A model generated the notes under the pieces. The model did not search any database, had not been told where the DNA came from, and worked only from the letters and a program-made list of their open reading frames with translations. DNA of 64,000 bases from positions 22,231,652-22,295,651 of the forward strand of contig CM055613.1 of assembly GCA_029379385.1 (NCBI GenBank), written 5' to 3'. Both the position numbers and the translations under genes were made by a program. The stretch is from Quillaja saponaria (lineage: Eukaryota; Streptophyta; Magnoliopsida; Fabales; Quillajaceae). Every line of letters begins with the position of its first letter. Positions within the stretch are counted from its first letter, which is position 1. Positions 1 through 9,667 of the stretch are shown here, piece after piece.

Positions 1-123
1 TTCATATATTAATAAGTCCAAAGGAATAGGTTTAGGTAACCTCTAATTCATTTTGTATCATATCACTAGGAACATTTTAATAGTTTGGTATAAACATATG
101 GTAAGTGTTCTAAGGTCTGAAAC

Positions 124-141
124 TTTGGTATTAGAGCAAGA
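124..141 (+). other. Retrotransposon primer binding site (tRNA-iMet type)
   Basis: TTTGGTATTAGAGCAAG-like sequence, close to the TGGTATCAGAGC site complementary to initiator tRNA-Met that primes minus-strand synthesis in many plant LTR elements. It lies about 300 bases before the gag start, the usual place. It fixes the LTR/internal boundary just upstream. Confidence 0.65.
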
Positions 142-425
142 TCTTGGCAATCATTCTTAGTGTAGATGTAGATTGAATTAGGTAAATTGATGTTTGTAGG
201 GGGTTATTTGGCTTGAGTATCAATCTAAATGAGAAATGATTTACCTAAAAAATATGTTTGAATAAATATGATTATTTATGTACTAACTAAATTGTAAGTT
301 GATTTGTAAGAGAATTAGAGACATGAACATATGAATGTCTGAATATATATTCCTATTTGGAGCTTCTATTGGCTAAATTATATAGCATTAATATAACTGA
401 GTACTGTTTCTTTGTGCTACACAGG

Positions 426-1400
426 ATGGCACCTAGTGAAAACAACTCAATTTAATATACTAAAAGGGATACTGAATGCATTAGAAGGAGTTTCAGGCTC
501 TTGAAGAGCATAGTTAGAGGCTCAAGCAACAACAATGGAAGCCAATGCTAATGCTGGGACATGAGAGAATAGGTATAGAGACGAATGGTCAGTGTTAGAT
601 TAATTTAGGAAGGCCAGTTCTCCATCCTCGCATGGGAATGTACATGACCTTGCTTTAGCAGAAAGGTGGATGATGCAGTCATAAAAGATCTTTATGGTCA
701 TGGGTTGTACTGATGAAGATAAGTTTATTTTGGTAACCTATATGCTAAAAGGAGAGACAGAGTACTAGTGGAAAAGTGTTGAGAGACTGCTCCTTTCCAA
801 TGGCACAACTTTGACCTGGATGTATTTAAAGAAATGTTTTTGGATAAATATTTCATAGAGTGTTAAGGAAGAAAAAGAGACTAAATTTATACAACTAAAG
901 CAAGGAGGTATGTTTGCAACAAAATATGAGTCCAAGTTTGAGGAACTATTTAACTTTTCTTCTCACTTGCAATTAAAGCGTGATGATATCTAGAAAGATA
1001 ACAAGTTCCAAAGAGGGTTGAAACCAGAAATTAAAAGTCAAAATTTTTGCTCAACTAGTTAACAAGGGTAAAATTGCTGAGAGGGATGCAAAGGGGGAGA
1101 CAAAAAGGAAAATGTGGTATGAGCAGAAAATGGGACTCGAAAATTTTAGAAGTATAAAAAGAGGAGGAAGAGTAGGTTTTTGGAAAGGAGGGTCAAGCCA
1201 ACATAAGAGAAATAACAAGAGCAACTTCCGGTTAGTGACATTTGCCTAATGTGTGGAAAGTTCGAAGGGAGGCAACCTTGTTTGAGGAATACTACAACAT
1301 GCTAACATGCATTATGGACATGAGGGTAATTATGTCAAGTATTATCCAAAAGCTAAAGACAAGGGAAAATGAGAAAGGTACAAGGTCTAGGTAAGGTGTT
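426..1400 (+). pseudogene. gag capsid polyprotein, degenerate
   Basis: Starts with ATG-GCA-CCT (M-A-P), the same opening as the gag on the minus strand at 34576. Stops occur after about ten codons and throughout. Near 1220-1290 the translation gives C-L-M-C-G-K-F-E-G-R-Q-P-C, the first half of the double zinc knuckle typical of this gag type. In an intact element gag forms the virus-like particle and binds RNA; this copy is dead. Confidence 0.7.
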
Positions 1401-1479
1401 TACCCTGAACAAGATAGAAGGCAAGAAGGACCCAAGAGTGATAGAAGGTAATTGCTTGCTCTTTAAGCAATTAGTTAGT

Positions 1480-2123
1480 GTACTATTTGACTCAGGAGCT
1501 ACACACTCGTTTGTGTCTTCCAAGTGTGCTAAATAGTTTAGACTAGAAATTAGAATGATGTTTTATGATTTGGAGATGGAAACACCTATAAGGAACATCA
1601 TATATACTCACCAATCAGGTGAGTTATGGTTGAACTAGAAGTAAAGGGCAAACTAGTCATGTAGATCTAATCTACTTAGTTATGGCTGACTAGGAGGTTG
1701 TCTTAGGAATGGATTGGATGTCTAGAAATGGAACAATGTTAAAAAGGGTGTTATTGCTTGCCATAGAGAAGTTTGAACAAAAACTAACTATGTCTTTGTC
1801 TTGCATCTCAGCCTTGCAAGCTAAGGGCTACTTTGCCCTGATGAAGTAAAACATGAAGAAGGGGGATTGGAAGATGTCCCAGTGGTGAAGGAATTTCCTA
1901 AAGTATTCCTAAGGAAATTTCTAACTTACCACCAGAAAGAGAAATGGAGTTTACCATTGAATTAGGTCCAAGCACCGTTCTTAACTCAAAACCACCATAT
2001 AGATGGCAATAGTAGAGTTAGTAGAACTTCTTAAATAGATAGAGGAATTGCTTAAGAAAGGCTATATAAGGCCATATGTGTCTCCCTAGGGAGCTTCAGT
2101 CTTATTTGTAAAGAAAAAAGATG
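1480..2123 (+). pseudogene. Protease and N-terminal reverse transcriptase fragment, degenerate
   Basis: The aspartic protease catalytic motif L-F-D-S-G-A-T-H-S-F-V-S is read at 1483-1518, with the catalytic Asp at 1489. A G-M-D-W-M-type strand follows near 1710. From about 1926 the linker L-P-P-E-R-E-M-E-F, then P-P-Y-R, and G-A-S-V-L-F-V-K-K-K-D mark the RT N-terminus up to 2123. Frames change several times. The RT palm with the catalytic aspartates is absent because the copy is interrupted at 2124. Confidence 0.75.
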
Positions 2124-2499
2124 TGTCACGACCTAAACTAGGGACCATGATTGACATAAGAACTAAAGTAGACCAAGGCCTACTGTAACTCCCATAAACC
2201 AACAGTGCAATATTTTTAGTTGACAATTACCTATGACTTGTTTTAGTGGAAGAAAGCTATAATTGTAAAAGGGAACCGAAAGAAAACAACAAGAAAAAAA
2301 AAATGTCATGTTGGAATATATATTTTCTCAGAAGCCACCTAATTGATTATTTCCTCTTACTTCACACATATAGACTAGGCCAAAAAAAAAGAAAAAAAAA
2401 AAAAAAAAAAAACTCATTAGGACATAAATATATTGAACTATATTCCTCAAAGAATTGTCTTCTTTGTTTAGTACTCCAATTTAAGATGAAGGCAAAGGT
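2124..2499 (+). mobile_element. Start of a family B LTR, cut by a nested solo LTR
   Basis: Begins abruptly inside the RT reading frame with TGTCACGACCTAAACTAGGG. This resembles the starts at 16917 (TGTCACAACCTAAATCAAGG) and 28907 (TGTCACACCCCTTGTGGAGG), and all three are followed by a similar 'catgatt/catgactgg' block. It also holds a poly(A)-rich tract at about 2382-2412. The right end, expected beyond the nested LTR (after 4532), was not located. Confidence 0.6.
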
Positions 2500-4527
2500 T
2501 GTAACATCCCTCTTTCCTTAATCCTTTACTTAATCTACTAATAAACTCTTAAACCAATTTAATCGGTAATACTTTTGTTACTTTTATTTTCTAGCATCTT
2601 TATTTTCCTTTCTATGGTGATACTTGTATAATTTTCCTTGGACATTCTTCTTATTTCACTTTACACTATACGGTCTTGATTAGTGCTCTACTATTCCTCC
2701 TTCTTAATTTTATCTTTTCCTCCAATTGACTTTAAATCCATGCGACTTTATTTATTTAATCTTCAATTAGCCAAGATTTACTTAAGAAATGTAACTTGTG
2801 AATAGTGGGTTAATATTCTGAGAGACACAATTTGCAAACTATTATTTATACAAGAGCCAATTACTATAATTGCTAAGTAAACTTGTTAAGAACACAACTA
2901 CAACTTTATACAAAAACAACTACATAGTTGCACTTCAACACAAATACTTCTATGTTTTCCAAACAAGATCCACTTGCCATCTTTTCTCGTTACATAGACC
3001 ATGCATTTTCCAAGAAAAACAATACAAATCCATGGTACTAATTAATTTGCACCTTAAGATGAAGAAAAGTGAGTCGAACCTCAATAAGCATTCATACATA
3101 ATAACGAAGGATTCTTGATGGCAATTTTAGAAATATATGAATATGCAATACAAATTAGCCTTTTTTTTCCTCATTTCCTTTAAGTTTACCAAAAGCTATT
3201 CATTTTCCTTATTTTCCATTTCATATGCATGAAGGATGTAAGAGTAGCATGAAGAATATAAGAGTAATAGGAAACTAAGATGGAATGAACAAGGAATGCA
3301 TGAATACTTGCCTAATACCCTTAATGTTTTTCTTTCTTTCTTTCTTTCTTTCTATGCCTCCCTCCTTCCTCCTTTCCTTGCTCGGTTTCCTTATCCTTCT
3401 TTTCTCTTATGGTTTTGCCCTTTCTTTCGTCCTAGTTCACGGTATTGCCTTTCCTTCGATTTCTCACTATTTCTCTCACTTTCTTTGTTTTCTCACTTTT
3501 CTCTCACTTTAGTGCACACTTTATCTTGCCTATGCATTTTCAGTCACCACCCCCCTCCTATTTATAGTGCATGGCCAAGGCTTGGATTTAGGAGAAAGTT
3601 TCGTTTCTTATTTTACCCTTTTAGTTCTCTAAAATTACAACTTCCTACTTGTCATTCTCTAAATTAGCATGTATTCTTTCTTCCTAACACTTGTCTTCCT
3701 CCTATTTCCTAGTTTAGATTCTTTCATTATTAGTAGCTACCTAGTTATCTTAAATCTCTACACATGTCTTGTTAATTATTTTATGTACACCTTACTTCTT
3801 TAAATCTCTACACATATCCATCATAATCTTTTCACAGACACTTTGTTTCCTTAATTCTCTACACATGTCCTACTTAATTATTTCATGGACATCTTGTTTC
3901 CTTAATTCCTTACACAGTCTTATTTAATCATTTCCTATACACCTAGTGTTTTACTTGCCTTCCACTTGTCTTGCCACCTTTCTATGTTAATTATTACTTA
4001 TCACCTTATATCCTAACTTTTTTCCATATGCCCCCTTAATTATTACAACTTTTCCACCCTTTTCCTCCTTCTTACAACTAAGCCCCTTCATTAATTGCAA
4101 ATTGCCACATTAATTCTCCTCCTTACACATAGACCCCTTCATTTATTACAAATTGCCACAATTAATCTTCTTCTTACACCTAATTCATCATATTTCCCTT
4201 TCTAGCAAGTAACTTATATTTTATCATTTTTTCCTTCTTCTTCCAACGTCACCATGTAACATTTTTCCATCTTTGTTCCAATGCCTACACTTGTTTATGT
4301 TTTTCTATGTATTTTTTTTATACGTATATACATGTATTTATATGTATTTTATATTTATATATTATTTTTATACTAATACATATCCCATACTTATTTTTTA
4401 TACGTATTGTTAAACACACATGTATTATTCCATGAAATAATACGTAACTAAATTTTAGTCCTATTTAACTCATAAGATAATTGCTTATCTTATAATTAAT
4501 TTAGGCATTAATTTTGGGGATGTTACA
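2500..4527 (-). mobile_element. Solo LTR, family A, with 5-bp target-site duplication
   Basis: Runs from TGTAACATCCC to GGGGATGTTACA, so the ends are inverted repeats. It is flanked by a perfect 5-bp duplication AAGGT at 2495-2499 and 4528-4532. There is no internal coding region between the ends, so it is a solo LTR left by LTR-LTR recombination. Strand is given by comparison with the LTR at 35142-37657, which belongs to a minus-strand element. Inside are a (CTTT)n run near 3330 and T/C-rich DNA that yields artefactual hydrophobic ORFs. Confidence 0.85.
3296..3667 (+). other. Antisense hydrophobic ORF within family A LTR
   Basis: A 123-codon open frame rich in Phe, Leu and Ser, beginning M-H-E-Y-L-P. 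It lies antisense to the retrotransposon. Similarly placed ORFs that share the M-x-E-x-L opening and length occur in two other family A LTRs (36584-36934 and 50651-51001). The strand is extremely T/C-rich, which by itself depletes stop codons, so protein-coding status is doubtful. Confidence 0.2.
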
Positions 4528-4532
4528 AAGGT

Positions 4533-5157
4533 AACATAAAATAAATTCCACAAATGACAAAAATTCATGCTAATAGTTGAATTATTCACCTAGGTTTCAA
4601 ATCTCACTAAAATAAAGTCATTAAAATTGAAAGAGAAAAACCAAGATTCTTTGTCACATGGTAATAGTATCTCGTATTACGTATAGCAACAAGATTGTCC
4701 TCCCTTCTCAAAATTTAAGACATCCCCTCGAACCAATCTATGCTGAAAGCCATGTCTAAAGTTAGCCAAAATAGGAAGAAAAGCCATGCCATATGAAGTA
4801 AGCCAAAACCAAAGCCCACCTGGCCCGCTTGGTCTTAAATTATTTTCATTTGTTGAGTTAATAAAAAATGAACCTTCTCTTGGGAAAAACGTTCAGTTGG
4901 TCAGTTCCCTAACTACATTGTCTAGAGACCTCAGCACGCACCGACACAAATTTATTTTTTTTCTCTTTGTTACATCCACACATCACTGTCATCCTGTCTA
5001 TATAATCATTTCAGAAACCATGCCAATGTTTTAAGACATTTAATTCTTGCATACACAAAATTCATAAACGTACATATTCCTTCCCTCTTACCAACTCGGA
5101 ACACATATTGACATATCTTTGCAAGAATACTAGGAAGAGGGGAACGAGGAGCAGATA
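4533..5157. other. No gene recognised
   Basis: AT-rich DNA between the solo LTR and a possible small gene. It may contain the tail of the interrupted B-family LTR or a host upstream region. I see no coding pattern, RNA gene or clear repeat. Confidence 0.5.
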
Positions 5158-5475
5158 ATGGCCGCAGGGGTAGTTGAGATGAGGGTTTGGTCTGTCTTTG
5201 GTGGAAGCATATCAGTACACAACACAGAGGTGCAAAGGAAGCCATATCATAAAAATTGCAGCTGTGCACTGCACAAAATGAAATGCCGTGGCTCATCCTT
5301 GTTCCCAACAAAGAAGTATCTCATTCCCCAGGAAACAGTCATGGTATGATTGTTCTATGTCGATATCAGCTTCCAATTCATCTTCCCGGTGTTCTTTTCT
5401 TGCTAAGCAGTCAACCAGTAACAGAGAAGATATGCCATACTACCCAGATGATAGAGTTTGTAAGATGATCTGATC
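5158..5475 (+). pseudogene. Possible small plant gene with a reading-frame break
   Basis: Frame 1 starts with ATG at 5158 (an in-frame TAG lies 27 bases upstream) and reads M-A-A-G-V-V-E-M-R-V-W-S-V-F-G-G-S, then K-P-Y-H-K-N-C-S-C-A-L-H-K-M-K near 5240-5285. A second frame takes over at about 5290 (H-P-C-S-Q-Q-R-S-I-S-F-P-R-K-Q-S-W) and runs to TGA at 5473-5475, giving a joined length of about 105 residues. Both halves look like protein rather than random sequence: Cys/His/Lys-rich, then Ser-rich. No function can be named. I have a weak recollection of small plant proteins with an N-C-S-C-A-L-H-K motif but cannot verify it. It is either a recent frameshift pseudogene, a sequencing error at 5280-5300, or two chance ORFs. 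Confidence 0.4.
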
Positions 5476-6566
5476 ACTTGCAGAAGAGTTAGAAGAAAAG
5501 GGTTAATTAGAAACTAAGAAGCTATTTTGTCATTTGATTCTCTGCTCTTAGTTGCAAATGCTCCTCATGGTGTGGATATTATCTAGAGCAATATGTGTAC
5601 TCCCTCCTTCTGGATTCATCATCCCTATAACTTCTGTGGAGGTTTTATGTAAATTTTATTTTCCAGTTTCTGATGTTGGTGTTCAGAAACTACATATCAT
5701 GTACTTTTAGAAAATTTAGACAAAATATAAACATATCAATACCCCATTTTCCTGACTCCATTGCTTCAAACATATGTCACTCAACTGTTCTTTACCTCAT
5801 CATATAATCATATTAAGTCAGAACTACTACTAACAAAGCTATACATTTTAAAGAGTGAAAGGTTTTCATGGTTAATTTAACACTATAAACTCCATTTCAA
5901 AAGGATCTGGCTTGACTTAGCCTAGTTGTTTTAAGGGGTATGTCTAACTGATAAATCTACCATTTTAGGAATTTTATTTTCTTGATTTCTATTGGAATTC
6001 CATGGATTGTCTATGAGTCGTAGATGTCTAACTCTTCATCCATCCTTTCTGATGCAGAGTAGATGGGGAGGTTGATCTCTCACCAGTTTTCACATCTAAC
6101 ACCTCTCACACCTGCTTCATTTTCTAGAGCAGAAAATAAGTCTCCGTCCTGTTCAATAACAAATATTTGATCGAAGTAACATCTAGAAGTCAACAATAGT
6201 GCTTAAACCAACAATAGCCCAACGTCCTGGTTTTTATTTGTTTATTTAGTCTCTCCAACATAATCTGACTCTCCTTTCTGGTAATAAGTTTTATGTAATT
6301 GCTCTAGTCGTTTCACCTTACTTTGTCGTGCTACATAAAAGTAAAACCCTGTCTGTACCAGAAAAAAAAAAAAAAAAATTAGAAGAACATCATGTTACCA
6401 TTCAGTACTCTCTTTCATCTTCAGCCTCTGTATTTGTTTTAAAACGACTACATGAAAGATTTCAAGCCATTGCATTTGTTTCTCTTTTCATTCCTTTTCT
6501 GTTATTATCCTCCAAATGATTTTATGCCATAGTTTACAGAAAAGAGCTATATGGACATGAACCGAA
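5476..6566. other. Intergenic between small ORF and cyclophilin 3' end
   Basis: Unique-looking AT-rich DNA. It should hold the 3' UTRs of the two converging transcription units. A short poly(A) run lies at about 6361-6378. No other gene was found. Confidence 0.5.
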
Positions 6567-9108
6567 TCAAGGTAAAGAAGGAGAGAGAGAAGGCTTTGCT
6601 ACTTTTAGCTCTCCACAGTCACTGATATAAATAGTTTTAAGAGGCTTGTTCCATATAGCACGAGCATTCTGGGCTCTTTCATCTCCAAGAAACTCAGCCA
6701 AATCATTGAATTGGCGAATTCGTTCAGCTGGTTGGTATGTAGGAATTGAAGCTATGGCTGTCACGACATCCAATCCTGAGATTAAAATTTAACAATTAAG
6801 AGCTGAGTAATTAATAAGCATGCAAGAACTGGTTTTCTTTAATAGTCAGTGTTGAAATAAAATAACTCAACATATCAGGAAGGTCTTTCCGGTTATATCA
6901 AAATAAAATAGTTTCACATAGGCACTAAAAGTCAGCAAAAGTAAAACTTTGATTGATGGGGAGATCTTAAACAATTGTGAGTGTAAACAGACAATCAGAC
7001 ATCAAAATCCTGAGATTCACCTGACAAGGAGAGATTTTACCACCCTAATGGCATACGACAAACCAAACCTCTTACGGTAACATTGACAGGATGGATAACA
7101 TCTCATGAAAGATTTCCATTGTATTTTCATTTTCATTTTAAAATGTCACTCAAGGGAACAGTAAAATGGGGAAAGACTTTCTGTTCAACAAGACTTGTAG
7201 AATTCACTCGTTCTTGATAATAGGAATGGAATCTCATAGTTTGGAGCTAATCCTTCAGCTTCCCCCCTCCAGGATGAAACACTAAGCTGAACTTTCAAGG
7301 CATTAGCAGACCACATTGAGTATTTAAACATAAAGCAAAGTGGCCTCTTAACATCATCTGTTTGGAGATGCAGTTGTTAGCAGTAAACAGTACTAGCATC
7401 TACAGTGAGGGATTTGAGACTTGACAAGATCAAGTTGAAAAGAGTTTCAGTGTTGAATCATATAGAAATATCATAATAATCTTTTTTCAGCCACATAACA
7501 CATAATTGTTATAATTTAATTTCCTGTAGATGGAAAGACAGTAAGGTGTTCAACAATGAAATCTCATAGGAGGGATATGTTAATGTCGTGCAAACACATA
7601 CCCAGTGGAAGCTGCAAGACACTATTACAATACAGACTTAGTTGAACAGATGTTGTATCGTGTTCTTTTATCGAAACTAGGATTTGAAGAAGTGAAATGA
7701 AACAGAAAAAGACCAATAACTCCCAACCAATGTAGTTAACCTAAGATGAATGTGTTAAAGGCACACACCAAAATGATCGTGCAAGAGAAGCATGCATGTT
7801 CAGTTTAGCCAAGTATTCACATTCAGTATAGACATTACATTAGACAAGCATTATAATATAGAATTGCAACTTACATTTTATAAGGCACAAAAGAAGCATA
7901 TAATCTCACAAATGTGATCAACACTAACAGAAGGCAATTAAATCTTAATTCATTATGTCATCTGCATCTGAAAATCAGAATGAATTTATCGTAAAAGAAA
8001 AAGGGTCTGAAAACTGATAAGGATATAAATAGAGTTCCTAATTAGAAGATTCACCTAGCAAGGCGTTTTTTAGACTAGTGAAGTTTCAAAATACAGTATT
8101 TGAATTGGGCCGCAGTGTCTCATAATCACTCTTTCCCAATAACTAATAGCAAAAGTTTCATTGCAGAACAAGTAGCAAAAACCAAATTGATTGATCTGAT
8201 GGATAAAGAGATGATTAAATTTCCTCAATCAACTATAAACACCTAATTTGACAACTTTCAATAATTAATCATAGTAATGCAGGTGGGCCAGGTGTTGTTT
8301 CAATTAGTATAATATAACTGAACTGCACCACGTAAAACATAGAATTCAACCAAACCCCACATTGCACTAACTTTGAAGATTTACCTTCAAGTACCACTCC
8401 AAAGACAACGTTTTTATTGTCAAGCTGTGGACAAGGCCCAGGTCCTGTCGTGATCAAGAATTCAACATTTCGGTAATTGGGGTCAAGCTTAATTCCATCA
8501 TCATCGTCATTTTCCGATAAAGAAAGCGAAAGAACGCCGGCCCTAGAATGGGTAAGCAAAAAGGCCTTGGAATCAATGGTCTCAGTGTTGCGGGCTAATT
8601 CCGAAGACACGCGGACCTCACCTTTGTCTCGACGACCTTGGCGGCCAGCGAGGAAGTACTGACCGGGGAAGATTTTGTTGACGAGAGTGTTCTTGTAGGA
8701 AGAGCCAGAGGATCCAGTGCACATGGACTTGAAATTGGATACTGTGATTGGGACGAGGTGACCGTAAAGGCCCAGAACAAGGCGACCGAGAGGGACGGAA
8801 TCGGAGCAGAGAGAGGCGACGTCGTCTGAGATGGTTCGTTCGGGAAGGTAGTAGTTGGGGCAAATGCTGAAATCCATAAAAACCCGGTCGGTGATAGTGG
8901 TGTCTGGTGATGGAGGTGCGGTGGCGGCGGAGGAGGGAGAGAAAGGAATTGAGAGGGAGGTGGACGTAGAGAGGAGAAGGAGGGAGCGGCGAGAGAAGAC
9001 GAATTTTGGGTTGGGGTTTGGAGAAAATGAGGGTAATTGAGGAGGAGAGTGGCGGGGGTGATGGTGGGAGATGAAGTATGGAGGTGATGATATTACAGAG
9101 TAGCCCAT
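6567..9108 (-). CDS. CYP28: Chloroplast thylakoid-lumen cyclophilin-type PPIase-like protein (CYP28/CYP26-2 type)
   Basis: Two exons: 9108-8385 (241 codons plus one base) and 6775-6567 (stop TGA), joined through a split Gly codon at a GT...AG intron, giving 310 residues. Residues 1-35 are Ser/Pro-rich like a stroma transit peptide. S-R-R-S-L-L-L-L at 39-46 is a twin-arginine signal, followed by a weakly hydrophobic stretch and an A-A-T-A cleavage-like site at 61-64, so Tat import into the thylakoid lumen is inferred. The cyclophilin fold spans about 75-300, with landmarks L-G-L-Y-G, F-P-G-Q-Y-F-L-A-G, V-E-F-L-I-T-T-G and N-V-V-F-G. The usual catalytic Arg is Lys145, and the Phe60/Gln63 equivalents are Gln150 and Leu153, so prolyl isomerase activity is doubtful. 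The C-terminal part (R-I-R-Q-F-N-D-L-A-E-F to S-L-S-P-S-L-P) is characteristic of the Arabidopsis CYP28/CYP26-2 pair. The choice between those two names is uncertain. A W-box core (TTGACC) lies about 80 bases upstream. Confidence 0.88.
6776..8384 (-). other. Intron of the cyclophilin gene
   Basis: Donor GTAAAT at 8384 downward and acceptor CTCAG ending at 6776, read on the minus strand. The protein continues smoothly across the junction (V-L-E-G-L-D-V-V), so no exon is missing. At 1609 bases it is long for such a gene. I see no transposon ends, RNA gene or second ORF within it. Confidence 0.8.
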
Positions 9109-9549
9109 GAAGCTGAAGTGAACATGTTCGTTTTCTGGACAGAAGCTGGAGAGTATGTGTGGCAGTTAGGAAGAGAGGAAGTGGGGTCAACTAGAAATAA
9201 GATAATGGGAAGTCCTTCAGCCTGGTTTGTTTCTTAATTGCAAAACTGCTTTTAGGCTTTGGTGATCTTTATGGTCTCTTTTCTTTACTTTGAATATTTT
9301 TATTTAAAAAAAAAAAACTTATTAAAATAATTCACTCAAAAAAAAAAAAATTTACTCTTCACAAATTTCTTGTTCTATCAGTCTTACGTCCTATAGGGAT
9401 AATTTCCTCTTAATGTTCAATTCCCTAACTAACTTCTAGTCTATATATATAATATATATTTTGTTTTCTTTCTTCAGGTGCTTATAGATAGAATTGGAAT
9501 TCAAATCGAATAATGCACTATTCAAATTCCTATGATTCTTGTCCAATGT
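9109..9549 (-). promoter_or_regulatory. Upstream region of the cyclophilin gene
   Basis: 5' flank of the gene, including a CT-rich leader on the sense strand near 9165-9180 and TTGACC (W-box core) at about 9186-9191. A-rich tracts lie at 9305-9350. No convincing TATA box could be fixed. The unique sequence ends at about 9550, where a foldback and a retrotransposon begin, so the intact promoter is at most about 440 bases. Confidence 0.4.
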
Positions 9550-9667
9550 GAATTTTGGTTGAAGGAAGTTCATCTCTTAGCTATGTAGTAATTCCTAGGA
9601 CTCCTGCCTCAATCCCATTCTCCAATTACTACATAGCTAGGAAATGAACTTCCTTCAACCAAAATTC
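9550..9667. repeat. 44-bp inverted repeat (foldback hairpin)
   Basis: Arm 9550-9593 and arm 9624-9667 are reverse complements over 44 bases with about two mismatches, separated by a 30-base loop. Transcribed from either strand it would form a long stable hairpin. It lies exactly between the cyclophilin upstream region and a gypsy pol fragment. It has no obvious target duplication. It could be a foldback element, an inverted duplication made when the retrotransposon was truncated, or a small-RNA precursor. Confidence 0.75.

Larger units (their letters stand above)
1..2123 (+). mobile_element. Ty3/gypsy LTR retrotransposon remnant, 5' part
   Basis: Internal 5' half of a gypsy element read on the plus strand. 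In order I see an LTR tail of unknown start, a primer binding site near 125, a gag start codon at 426, a zinc-knuckle half near 1240, an aspartic protease active site at 1489 and the beginning of reverse transcriptase from about 1906. The reading frames are broken by many stops and frameshifts, so nothing is expressed as an intact protein. The protease/RT spacer (L-P-P-E-R-E-M-E-F) is the type found in chromovirus-like gypsy elements; assignment to a Tekay/Del-type clade is inference. The element stops at 2123, where a different LTR family begins, and its downstream half is not seen again. Confidence 0.85.

Noticed and set aside
2246..2521. 91-codon Lys-rich plus-strand frame
   Set aside because: It is built on a poly(A) tract spanning the boundary of two LTRs; not a gene.
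8477..9190. Several open frames on both strands over cyclophilin exon 1, including a 190-codon minus-strand frame
   Set aside because: They are alternative-frame shadows of the exon. GC-rich transit-peptide coding DNA lacks stops in other frames.
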